64,000 bases of DNA, taken from contig NZ_LZNS01000001.1 of the NCBI RefSeq assembly GCF_001984575.1, positions 7,207,012 through 7,271,011 of the forward strand. Direction: 5' to 3'. Made by a program: the position numbers and the translations under genes. The DNA is from Streptomyces sp. MP131-18. Its GTDB lineage: Bacteria; Actinomycetota; Actinomycetes; Streptomycetales; Streptomycetaceae. This document shows, one piece after another, positions 7,566 through 14,643 of this stretch (position 1 is the stretch's first letter; each line of letters opens with the position of its first letter). Under the pieces are notes generated by a model. That model did no database searches. It saw only the letters and a program-made list of their open reading frames with translations, and had not been told where the DNA came from.

Positions 7566-10316
7566 ATGACGGACGCCGGCCGGATTCCGGAGGAGGGACA
7601 GCCGGAGCTCGCGGGAGCGCAGCCGGACCAGCCGGTGCCGCCGGGTGTGCCGGTCCCTGCCGCCTACCCGTTCCCCGCCCCGCCGGACGAGGCCGGCGAC
7701 GGTGACGAGGAGGAGCTGCTGATGCCCGGTGCGAACGGTGCCTGGGGCGAGGCCGCGGTCGCGCCGCGGCAGGCCGCCGGCGTTGCGCAGCCGCAGGACC
7801 AGCCGGGGCACCCCCTGCCCCTCACGCACCGCCCCGCGCCGCTCGCGCCGCGCGGCCCGCACCCGACCGAGCCGGAGTACCTGGACGTGCCCGCGGCCGT
7901 TCCCGCCCCGGCGCCGCAGGCCGTTCCCGAGCCGCCCCACCCCGTCGCCGCCGCGGCTCCCGCGCCGCCGGCCGCCCCCGTGGCCAAGGCCCCGGGACCG
8001 CTGCCCACACCGCCCGGCGCCTGGGAGCCGGTGCCGCCGCAGGCCGCCGCGCCGCAGGCCCCGGCCGCGGAGCCGGAGCCGGAGCCGGGTCCCGAGCCGG
8101 AACCCCGGCCGGAAGCCGTGCCCGAACCCGAGGCCGTGTCCGAGCCCGTGTCCGAGCCCGTGTCCGAGGCCGCGAACGATGCCGTGTCCGAGCCCGTGAC
8201 CGAAGCGGCCACCGAGCCCGCGACCGAGGCGGTGCGGGAGGCGGAGCCGGCCGCGCCCGCGGCCCGGCCGGAGCCCGACCCCGTCCCTGTCCCCGTCCCC
8301 GAGGCGCAGGCCGCCGCCCCTCAGGAGCCGGCCGGGGCCGAGGCCCGGGACGAGTCGCAGGAGCAGTCCGAGCAGCCGGCCGCGCCCGCCGGGCCTGCCG
8401 TGCCCGCCGTGCCGGGTCCCCGCACCGCGCCGGGGCCGGTGCCCGCCGTCGCGGGGCCGGCCGTACTCCAGCCGCAGCCCCGGCCCGCGGCCGCCGAGGA
8501 ACCGGCCGCCGAGGCGTCGGCCGCGGAGCTGGCGGCGCCCCCCGCCGCACCGGAGGCACCGCAACAGCAGGAGCCGCCCCGCCCGCCCGCGCCCGGCTAC
8601 CCCGAGCCGGAGCGCGACACCGTGCACCGGCTGATGCGCGAGCGCCGGGACATCCGCAACGGCTTCCGCCCCGACCCCATCCCGCACGACGTGTTGCTGC
8701 GGGTCCTGGAAGCCGCGCACACCGCACCGAGCGTGGGCCTGTCCCAGCCCTGGGACTTCGTCATCATCCGCTCGCCCGAGACCCGTACGGCCGTTCAGGA
8801 GCTGGCCGTCCGGCAGCGTCAGGCGTACGCCAAGTCCCTGCCCAAGGGCCGAGCCAAGCAGTTCAAGGAGCTGAAGGTCGAGGCCATCCTCGACACCCCC
8901 GTCAACATCGTGGTCACCGCCGACCCCACCCGCGGCGGCCGGCACACTCTCGGGCGGCTCAGCCAGCCGCAGATGGCCCCGTACTCCTCCGCCCTCGCCG
9001 TGGAGAACCTGTGGCTCGCCGCCCGCGCCGAGGGTCTGGGCGTCGGCTGGGTCAGCTTCTTCGACGAACGGGAGCTGGTCCGCGCCCTCGACCTGCCCGA
9101 GCACCTGGAGATCGTCGCCTACCTGTGCGTCGGGTACGTCGACGAGTTCCCCGGCGAGCCGGAGCTGTCGCAGCACGGCTGGTCCCAGCGCCGCCCGCTG
9201 TCCTGGGTCGTGCACGACGAGGCGTACGGCCGCCGCGCGCTGCCGGGCGCCGAGCCGCACGACCTGCTGAGCGAGACCCTGGCCGAGATCCGCCCGCTGG
9301 ACGCCCAGGCCCTCGGCGAGGCCTGGGAGCGGCAGAAGCGGATGACGAAGCCCGCCGGTGCCCTCGGTGCCCTGGAAGTCATCTCCGCCCAGCTCTGCGG
9401 GCTTTCGCGCAGCTGCCCGCCGCCGGTGCCCGAGCCGGCGGCCGTCGCCGTGTTCGCCGGGGACCACGGGGTGCACGCCCAGGGCGTCACTCCCTGGGCG
9501 CAGGAGGTCACCACGCAGATGGTGGCCAACTTCCTGGCCGGGGGAGCGGTGTGCAACGCGTTCGCCGCCCAGGTCGGCGCAGAGGTGTGCGTGATCGACG
9601 TCGGGGTCAGGTCCGAACTGCCGGCCACCCAGGGGCTGCTGCCGCGCAAGGTCAGGGCGGGCACCGGCGACATCACCGCGGGCCCCGCGATGACCCGCGA
9701 AGAGGCGCTGCGGGCCGTCGAGGTGGGCATCGAGACCGCCCGCGACCTCGTGGCCGCAGGCAACCGCGCCCTGCTCACCGGCGAGATGGGCGTCGCCAAC
9801 ACCACCGTCTCCGCCGCCCTCGTGGCCGTCTTCACCGACGCCGACCCCGCCGAGGTCACCGGCCGCGGCACCGGCATCGACGACGAGACGCACGCCAGAA
9901 AAGTCGACGTGGTCCGCCGCGCCCTGCACCGGCACGAGCCGGAGGCCACCGACCCGCTCGGCGTGCTGGCGGCCGTCGGCGGACTCGAACACGCCGCGCT
10001 CACCGGGCTGATCCTCGGCGGCGCCTCGCTGCGGGTGCCGGTGATCCTCGACGGGGTCACCGCGGGGGCGGCGGCCCTGGCCGCGCGCGCCATCGCCCCG
10101 GAGGCCGTGTCCGTGTGCATCGCGGGGCACCGCAGCGCCGAGCCCGGGCACCTGGCCGCGCTCACCGCGCTCGGCCTGCGCCCGCTGGTCGACCTGGATC
10201 TGCGGCTCGGCGAGGGCACCGGTGCGCTGCTCGCCCTGCCCGTCGTGCAGAGCGCGGCCCGGGCGGTGCGGGAGGTGGCCACCTTCGACTCGGCCGGGGT
10301 GACGGACAAGAATTAG
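7566..10316 (+). CDS. cobT: BluB-CobT fusion: dimethylbenzimidazole synthase / nicotinate-nucleotide:DMB phosphoribosyltransferase with long Pro/Ala/Glu-rich head
   Basis: A 916-aa fusion making and then activating the lower ligand of B12. Residues 1 to about 350 are low-complexity and rich in Pro, Ala and Glu, with a short VSEP repeat near residue 191. Residues about 352-560 match BluB, the O2-dependent FMN-cannibalising synthase, with RRDIRNGF, the substrate-pocket stretch SALAVENLWLAARAEGLG and VGWVSFFDE. Residues about 568-916 match CobT, with KPAGALGALE, VFAGDHGV, TGEMGVANTT and the catalytic Glu in RLGEGTGALL (near 882). The ATG at 7566 has GAGGTGG just upstream; ATG 7506 and 7485 are alternatives. 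The fusion couples two successive reactions. Confidence 0.9.
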   Translation: MTDAGRIPEEGQPELAGAQPDQPVPPGVPVPAAYPFPAPPDEAGDGDEEELLMPGANGAWGEAAVAPRQAAGVAQPQDQPGHPLPLTHRPAPLAPRGPHPTEPEYLDVPAAVPAPAPQAVPEPPHPVAAAAPAPPAAPVAKAPGPLPTPPGAWEPVPPQAAAPQAPAAEPEPEPGPEPEPRPEAVPEPEAVSEPVSEPVSEAANDAVSEPVTEAATEPATEAVREAEPAAPAARPEPDPVPVPVPEAQAAAPQEPAGAEARDESQEQSEQPAAPAGPAVPAVPGPRTAPGPVPAVAGPAVLQPQPRPAAAEEPAAEASAAELAAPPAAPEAPQQQEPPRPPAPGYPEPERDTVHRLMRERRDIRNGFRPDPIPHDVLLRVLEAAHTAPSVGLSQPWDFVIIRSPETRTAVQELAVRQRQAYAKSLPKGRAKQFKELKVEAILDTPVNIVVTADPTRGGRHTLGRLSQPQMAPYSSALAVENLWLAARAEGLGVGWVSFFDERELVRALDLPEHLEIVAYLCVGYVDEFPGEPELSQHGWSQRRPLSWVVHDEAYGRRALPGAEPHDLLSETLAEIRPLDAQALGEAWERQKRMTKPAGALGALEVISAQLCGLSRSCPPPVPEPAAVAVFAGDHGVHAQGVTPWAQEVTTQMVANFLAGGAVCNAFAAQVGAEVCVIDVGVRSELPATQGLLPRKVRAGTGDITAGPAMTREEALRAVEVGIETARDLVAAGNRALLTGEMGVANTTVSAALVAVFTDADPAEVTGRGTGIDDETHARKVDVVRRALHRHEPEATDPLGVLAAVGGLEHAALTGLILGGASLRVPVILDGVTAGAAALAARAIAPEAVSVCIAGHRSAEPGHLAALTALGLRPLVDLDLRLGEGTGALLALPVVQSAARAVREVATFDSAGVTDKN
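8136..8171 (+). repeat. three tandem 12-bp units encoding VSEP in the cobT head
   Basis: The unit GTGTCCGAGCCC occurs at 8136-8147 and 8148-8159, with a one-base variant at 8160-8171. Degenerate copies follow to about 8230. It encodes Val-Ser-Glu-Pro and is the most regular part of the low-complexity head. Confidence 0.7.
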
Positions 10317-10321
10317 GGTGA

Positions 10322-10349
10322 GGGCGGCCGGTCCCCGGGGCGGCCGCCC
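10322..10349 (+). terminator. hairpin between cobT and the CysG-like gene
   Basis: A 9-bp perfect stem (10322-10330 with 10341-10349) and a 10-nt GC loop, starting 6 bases after the cobT stop. The next gene begins at 10385, so this may terminate or attenuate transcription between the two. Confidence 0.55.
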
Positions 10350-10384
10350 AACCGTTCCGCCCGCGCGAGGAGCCCGCACCACCC

Positions 10385-11590
10385 ATGCCAGAGAACCCCG
10401 CCTATCCCCTCGGCCTGCGCCTGACCGGCCGCCGTGTCCTCGTGCTCGGCGGCGGAACGGTGGCGCAGCGCCGCCTGCCCGCGCTGCTCGCCGCGGGCGC
10501 CGACGTGCTGCTGGTCGCGCCCGCGGTCACCCCTTCCGTCCAGGCCATGGCCGACGCGGGCGAACTGGCCTGGGAGGCCAGGGGATACCGGCCAGGTGAC
10601 GTCGAAGGCGCCTGGTACGTGCTGATCGCCACCGACGACCCGCGCGTCAACGCCGCGGCCTCGGCCGAGGCGGAGGAACGGCGCGTGTGGTGCGTCCGCA
10701 GCGACGACGCCGGGGCGGCGACCGCATGGACGCCCGCCACCGGCCGTGGCGACGGCGTCACGGTGGCCGTGCTCACCGGCCGCGACCCGCGCCGTTCCGC
10801 CGCCGTCCGCGACGCCGTGGTCGAAGGGCTGCGCGACGGCACGCTGACCGCGCCGCGCCACCGCGGGCGCACGCCGGGCGTCGCCCTGGTCGGCGGCGGG
10901 CCAGGCGATCCGGACCTCATCACGGTGCGGGGCCGGCGGCTGCTCGCCGAGGCGGACGTCGTCATCGCCGACCGGCTCGGCCCCCGCGACCTGCTGGACG
11001 AACTCCCGCCGCACGTCGAGGTCATCGACGCCGCCAAGATCCCGTACGGCCGCGGCATGGCCCAGCAGGCCATCAACGAGGCGCTGGTCGCGCACGCCAG
11101 GGCCGGCAAGTTCGTGGTGCGGCTGAAGGGCGGCGACCCCTTCGTATTCGGCCGCGGCAAGGAGGAGGCGGAGGCGCTGGCGGCGGCCGGCATCCCGGTG
11201 ACGGTGGTGCCCGGCGTCACCAGCGCCATCAGCGTGCCCTCCGCCGTGGGTGTCCCGGTGACCCACCGCGGCGTGGCGCACGAGTTCACCGTGGTCAGCG
11301 GGCACGTCGCGCCCGACGACCCCCGTTCCCTCGTCGACTGGGCGGCGCTGGCCGCGCTGCGCGGCACGCTCGTGCTGCTGATGGCGGTGGAACACATGCC
11401 GGACATCGCCGAGGCCCTGATCCGCCACGGCAGACCCGCCGCGACGCCGGTCGCCGTCGTTCAGGAGGGCACCACGGCGGCGCAGCGCCGCGTCGACGCC
11501 ACGCTCGGCACGGTCGCCTCCCGGATCGCCGAGGAGGGCGTCCGCCCGCCCGCCGTCGTGGTGGTGGGTGACGTGGTGACCGTCGGGTGA
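10385..11590 (+). CDS. cobA: uroporphyrinogen-III C-methyltransferase with sirohaem-synthase N-domain (CysG/CobA type)
   Basis: A 401-aa protein. Residues 1 to about 150 are the CysG-like NAD-binding dehydrogenase/ferrochelatase domain (RVLVLGGGTVAQRRLPALL, YVLIATDDPRVN). Residues about 165-401 are a SUMT methylase with VGGGPGDPDLITVRG, the LKGGDPFVFGRGKEE loop and VVPGVTSA. It methylates uroporphyrinogen III at C2 and C7 to give precorrin-2, the branch point to B12 and sirohaem. If the N-domain is active it would also carry precorrin-2 toward sirohaem. The stop overlaps the GTG of the SpoU gene by 4 bases. It could equally be called cysG. Confidence 0.9.
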   Translation: MPENPAYPLGLRLTGRRVLVLGGGTVAQRRLPALLAAGADVLLVAPAVTPSVQAMADAGELAWEARGYRPGDVEGAWYVLIATDDPRVNAAASAEAEERRVWCVRSDDAGAATAWTPATGRGDGVTVAVLTGRDPRRSAAVRDAVVEGLRDGTLTAPRHRGRTPGVALVGGGPGDPDLITVRGRRLLAEADVVIADRLGPRDLLDELPPHVEVIDAAKIPYGRGMAQQAINEALVAHARAGKFVVRLKGGDPFVFGRGKEEAEALAAAGIPVTVVPGVTSAISVPSAVGVPVTHRGVAHEFTVVSGHVAPDDPRSLVDWAALAALRGTLVLLMAVEHMPDIAEALIRHGRPAATPVAVVQEGTTAAQRRVDATLGTVASRIAEEGVRPPAVVVVGDVVTVG

Positions 11591-12396
11591 GCAGCCCCGT
11601 CCGGATCACCGACCCCGGCGACCCCCGCCTCGGCGACTACACCGGCCTGACCGACGTGGCGCTGCGCCGGAGGCGCGAGCCGGCCGAGGGCTTGTTCATG
11701 GCGGAGGGCGAGAAGGTGATCCGCCGTGCGCTCGACGCCGGTTACCCGATGCGTTCGATGCTGCTGACCCCGCGGTGGGCCGGGGCGATGGGTGAGCTGG
11801 CCGGGGCCGCCGCGGCGCCGGTCTACGTGGTCGAGGAGGAGCTGGCGGAACGCGTCACCGGCTACCACGTGCACCGCGGCGCGCTGGCCGCGATGGAGCG
11901 CGTTCCGCTGCCGGAGCCGGGTGAACTCCTCGCCCGCGGGCATCGGCTGGCCGTGCTCGAAGCGGTCAACGACCACACCAACATCGGCGCGGTGTTCCGC
12001 GGGGCGGCGGCTCTCGGCATGGACGGCGTCCTGCTCTCCCCTGACTGCGCGGACCCGCTCTACCGCCGGTCGGTCAAGGTGTCCATGGGCGCGGTGTTCT
12101 CCCTGCCCTACGCCCGCCTGCCGCGTGGGCCGCGGGCGCTGGACGAGGTCCGGGAGGCCGGGTTCCGGCTGCTCGCCCTCACGCCCGACGCGCGCGCCCG
12201 CGACATCAGGGCGGTGGCGGCGGAGCAGGCCGGCGGCCGGGTCGCGCTGATGCTGGGGGCGGAGGGGGCCGGGCTCTCGGCGCGCGCGCTGGCCGCCGCG
12301 GACACGTGGGTGCGGATTCCCATGGCGCACGGCGTGGACTCGCTCAACGTGGCCGCCGCCGCTGCCGTGGCGTTCTTCGCGATCACGGCGGCCTGA
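11587..12396 (+). CDS. TrmH/SpoU-family RNA 2'-O-ribose methyltransferase
   Basis: A 269-aa SPOUT methyltransferase. It has an N-terminal L30e-like substrate-binding region (GLFMAEGEKVIRRAL) and a C-terminal SpoU domain with motif 1 NDHTNIGAVFRGAAALG, motif 2 LMLGAEGAGLS and motif 3 IPMAHGVDSLNVAAAAA, which form the SAM-binding knot. Family members methylate a ribose in 23S rRNA or tRNA, and the target here is unknown. It starts with GTG overlapping the preceding stop (GTGA), so it is translationally coupled to the tetrapyrrole methylase, an odd pairing of functions. Confidence 0.88.
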   Translation: MSSPVRITDPGDPRLGDYTGLTDVALRRRREPAEGLFMAEGEKVIRRALDAGYPMRSMLLTPRWAGAMGELAGAAAAPVYVVEEELAERVTGYHVHRGALAAMERVPLPEPGELLARGHRLAVLEAVNDHTNIGAVFRGAAALGMDGVLLSPDCADPLYRRSVKVSMGAVFSLPYARLPRGPRALDEVREAGFRLLALTPDARARDIRAVAAEQAGGRVALMLGAEGAGLSARALAAADTWVRIPMAHGVDSLNVAAAAAVAFFAITAA

Positions 12397-12409
12397 GCGC
12401 GCGGCGGTC

Positions 12410-13495
12410 CTACAGCGGCCCCTGGCAGCCCTGGGCCGCGGCGATGCCGAGCGCGACCAGCAGGGTCACCGTCACGAAGACGACCAGCCGCTGCCGCAGC
12501 AGCCGCCGGTCGAGCCGTCGGCGCGGCCCCGGGACCGGCCGACCCGCGCCGGTGCCCCGCGTGCCCGACCGCGGTGCCGGACGCTCGGACTCCGGCTCGC
12601 GCTCCGAGCGGCGCTCCTGCGCGCGCTCCGGGGCGGCAGAGGAGCGCGCCCGCGCCATGGGCCGGGCAACGCCCCTGGCCTCCCTGGCCGCGATCTCCTT
12701 CAGCCGCAGCGAGAGCTGGAGGGTACTGGGGCGCTCCTGCGGCGACTTCGCCAGGCACGAGCGCACCAGGGGGGCCAGGGCGGCGGGCACGCCGCGCAGT
12801 TGCGGCTCCTCGTGCACGACGCGGTACAGCATGACCTCGGAACTGCCCTGTCCGAACGGCGAGTCGCCGAGCGCCGCGTACGCCAGCGTCGCGCCGAGCG
12901 AGAAGACGTCGGAGGCAGGGGTCACCGGCTGGCCGCGCACCTGCTCGGGCGCGAGGAAGCCGGGCGAGCCGACCGCCGTTCCGACGTGCGTGAGGGTGCT
13001 GGCCCCGGTGGCCCAGGCGATGCCGAAGTCGATGATGCGCGGGCCCTTGGGCGACAGCAGGATGTTCGACGGCTTGAGGTCGCGGTGGACGACTCCTGCC
13101 TCGTGCACGGCGACCAGCCCCTCGGCGAGCGCGGCGCCGATCGCGGCCGTCTCGGCCGCGGAGAGCGAGCCGTGCTCGAGCACCTTGTCGTGCAGCGAGG
13201 GACCGGGCACGTACTGGGTGGCGAACCACGGCCGTGTGGCGTCCAGATCGGCGGCGACCAGGCGCGCGGTGCAGCCGCCGCGGATGCGCCGCGCGGCGGA
13301 GACCTCCCGCGCGAACCGCGAACGGAACTCCTGGTCCTCCGCGAGGTCCGGCCTGATGACCTTCAGCGCGACCCGCTGCCCGCGCCGGTCGGAGCCGAGG
13401 TACACCACGCCCATGCCGCCGGCGCCGAGCCGCCGATGGAGCCGGAACGCGCCGACGACTCGCGGGTCCTCGCGCCGGAGCCGCATCATCGCCAT
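12410..13495 (-). CDS. membrane-anchored serine/threonine protein kinase without extracellular sensor
   Basis: A 361-aa Hanks-type kinase. It has the glycine loop LGAGGMGVVYLG with ATP-binding Lys45 (VALK), the catalytic loop HRDLKPSN (near 138), DFGIA and an APEQ P+1 motif. An Arg/Ser/Pro-rich juxtamembrane linker follows from about residue 270. One membrane helix (LVVFVTVTLLVALGIAAA) lies a few residues before the C-terminus. There is no PASTA or other outside domain, so the signal is probably sensed inside or by partners. The ATG at 13495 has a GAGG upstream. The gene converges on the SpoU gene with 13 bases between. Confidence 0.9.
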   Translation of the reverse strand: MAMMRLRREDPRVVGAFRLHRRLGAGGMGVVYLGSDRRGQRVALKVIRPDLAEDQEFRSRFAREVSAARRIRGGCTARLVAADLDATRPWFATQYVPGPSLHDKVLEHGSLSAAETAAIGAALAEGLVAVHEAGVVHRDLKPSNILLSPKGPRIIDFGIAWATGASTLTHVGTAVGSPGFLAPEQVRGQPVTPASDVFSLGATLAYAALGDSPFGQGSSEVMLYRVVHEEPQLRGVPAALAPLVRSCLAKSPQERPSTLQLSLRLKEIAAREARGVARPMARARSSAAPERAQERRSEREPESERPAPRSGTRGTGAGRPVPGPRRRLDRRLLRQRLVVFVTVTLLVALGIAAAQGCQGPL

Positions 13496-13815
13496 GTCTA
13501 CCTCGCTGCCCCGTGCTTGTGATGGCCTCAGCTTACGGACTGCGCGGCCCGAGCAGCGATAAGGCCGCGCGCGCAGGCGTTTTCGGCGTCGCGGCACCAC
13601 CCCTGGGGGAAACCCCCGGCATCCCTGCACGGGTATCCACCCTGGGGAGTAGCCCGGCCACCCCTCTCTCATCCTGCGGGAGGCCCCCAGGTCAGTACGC
13701 CGGGCTGACGTCCGGGACGGCGCGCGCACCTAATGTTGTGGTCAAGCGGCGGGCGCAGCACTCGTCCCCCGAGGTCACCCGCCCGCCGCCCCAACGACAT
13801 GACGGGAGGGGACAG
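13496..13815. other. 320-base divergent intergenic region
   Basis: No convincing gene is seen here. The region separates the minus-strand kinase from the plus-strand 55-aa membrane-protein gene and must hold both promoters. TAATGT at 13731-13736 is a good -10-like hexamer for the plus-strand gene, but no matching -35 sits at 16-18 bases. The open frame that continues the kinase upstream across this region has no ribosome-binding site and atypical composition. Confidence 0.5.
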
Positions 13816-13983
13816 ATGGCACGCACAGCGTTGCCGCGGGAGACCAGCAGGGCCGATCGGCGCCATCCGCTGGTGGCCGCGGCGATGGTGCTGCCGTTCG
13901 CCCTCGCCCTTGCCGTCGTCATCGGCGGCGTGGAGGCCGTCATGACACAGGCGTCGTCCGTGGCCGGCATGCTGGGGCGCTGA
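13816..13983 (+). CDS. 55-aa single-pass membrane protein, unknown
   Basis: A small protein with a basic N-terminus (RADRRHP), one strong membrane helix (LVAAAMVLPFALALAVVIGGVEAV) and a short polar end. The ATG at 13816 is preceded by a very strong GGGAGGGG ribosome-binding site, which supports it being a real gene. It is flanked by a hairpin at 13990-14014. The function is unknown. Confidence 0.65.
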   Translation: MARTALPRETSRADRRHPLVAAAMVLPFALALAVVIGGVEAVMTQASSVAGMLGR

Positions 13984-13989
13984 GCGCGC

Positions 13990-14014
13990 CCCGGGCCCGG
14001 GAGAGCGGCCCGGG
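13990..14014 (+). terminator. terminator of the 55-aa membrane-protein gene
   Basis: An 8-bp perfect stem (13990-13997 with 14007-14014) and a 9-nt loop, beginning 7 bases after the stop codon. Confidence 0.55.
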
Positions 14015-14070
14015 TCGGGGACACCGGTCTACAGCCCCGTGGGGACGGGGGTGAGGCGGACGGCTATGGG

Positions 14071-14096
14071 CCCGGGCAGCTGGGGAGCTGCCCGGG
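14071..14096. terminator. 11-bp hairpin, second terminator in the 13,990-14,140 cluster
   Basis: Arms 14071-14081 and 14086-14096 are perfectly complementary around a GGGG loop. It lies between the terminator of the plus-strand gene and that of the minus-strand tRNA operon and could back up either. Confidence 0.5.
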
Positions 14097-14106
14097 TCCC
14101 GCGTCA

Positions 14107-14140
14107 AAGAGGCCGGAGAGCGTGAGCTCTCCGGCCTCTT
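14107..14140 (-). terminator. terminator of the tRNA Gly-Cys-Val-Val operon
   Basis: A 15-bp perfect stem (14107-14121 with 14126-14140) and a 4-nt loop. On the minus strand it follows the last tRNA by 6 bases, and its 3' arm ends in a short T-run (CTCTTTG). Confidence 0.8.
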
Positions 14141-14146
14141 GTGCGG

Positions 14147-14218
14147 TGCGCGATACTGGGATTGAACCAGTGACCTCTTCCGTGTCAGGGAAGCGCTCTC
14201 CCGCTGAGCTAATCGCGC
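14147..14218 (-). tRNA. tRNA-Val(GAC), copy 1
   Basis: A 72-nt cloverleaf. The acceptor GCGCGAT pairs with ATCGCGC, the anticodon arm is CTTCC-CTGACAC-GGAAG with anticodon GAC, the T arm is ACTGG-TTCAATC-CCAGT and the discriminator is A. CCA is not fully encoded (ACCG follows). It is the last gene of the minus-strand tRNA operon and is identical to copy 2 outside the acceptor stem. Confidence 0.95.
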
Positions 14219-14261
14219 GGGCCCGCGGCTTGCGCCGCGGGGCGGACCCGTGAAGGCCCCG

Positions 14262-14333
14262 TGGACGATACTGGGATTGAACCAGTGACCTCTTCCGTGT
14301 CAGGGAAGCGCTCTCCCGCTGAGCTAATCGTCC
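14262..14333 (-). tRNA. tRNA-Val(GAC), copy 2
   Basis: A 72-nt cloverleaf with acceptor GGACGAT/ATCGTCC and the same D, anticodon (GAC) and T arms as copy 1. Only the acceptor stem differs. The 5' end is one base from the tRNA-Cys 3' end, so the transcripts must be processed from one precursor. Confidence 0.95.
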
Positions 14334-14334
14334 G

Positions 14335-14405
14335 AGGTGGAGACGGGATTTGAACCCGTGTAGACGGCTTTGCAGGCCGTTGCCTCGCCTCTCGGCCACT
14401 CCACC
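14335..14405 (-). tRNA. tRNA-Cys(GCA)
   Basis: A 71-nt cloverleaf with acceptor GGTGGAG/CTCCACC, anticodon arm ACGGC-CTGCAAA-GCCGT reading GCA, and the U discriminator (U73) that identifies tRNA-Cys. Confidence 0.95.
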
Positions 14406-14427
14406 GGATGGGGGCGTGCCCCCTTCG

Positions 14428-14500
<73 letters not shown>

Positions 14501-14544
14501 AGTGTTGTCTCCGCCGCGGCCTCCGGCTTGCGGCGACGTCATGA

Positions 14545-14572
14545 ACCTTAGCGGATTCGTGGGCCAGCTCAA
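14545..14572 (-). promoter_or_regulatory. probable vegetative promoter of the tRNA operon
   Basis: On the minus strand TTGAGC (14572-14567) and TAAGGT (14550-14545) are separated by 16 bases. This fits a HrdB-type promoter, with a start site about 38 bases before tRNA-Gly. Confidence 0.6.
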
Positions 14573-14630
14573 ACTCGGTACCGCGCCGGCCACCGGCAAG
14601 GCCCCTCGGCCAGGGCTTCAGGGCAGGGCC

Positions 14631-14636
14631 TAGAAT
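14631..14636 (+). promoter_or_regulatory. -10-like TAGAAT placed for a leaderless pabB transcript
   Basis: TAGAAT ends 7 bases before the GTG of pabB and no Shine-Dalgarno sequence is present. This is the geometry of a leaderless mRNA. No clear -35 is seen. Confidence 0.45.
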
Positions 14637-14643
14637 CGCACGC

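Noticed and set aside
7518..10382. A 954-codon open frame on the minus strand opposite cobT
   Set aside because: It is the mirror of a real GC-rich gene. Its product is Gly/Arg/His-rich without domains, while the plus strand encodes clear BluB and CobT. The same applies to long minus frames opposite alaS (51952-54894), relA (38259-40547) and the PIM operon (26227-29100).
14147..14333. CRISPR-like direct repeats spaced 115 bases
   Set aside because: The repeats are the shared arms of two tRNA-Val genes that fold as complete cloverleaves.
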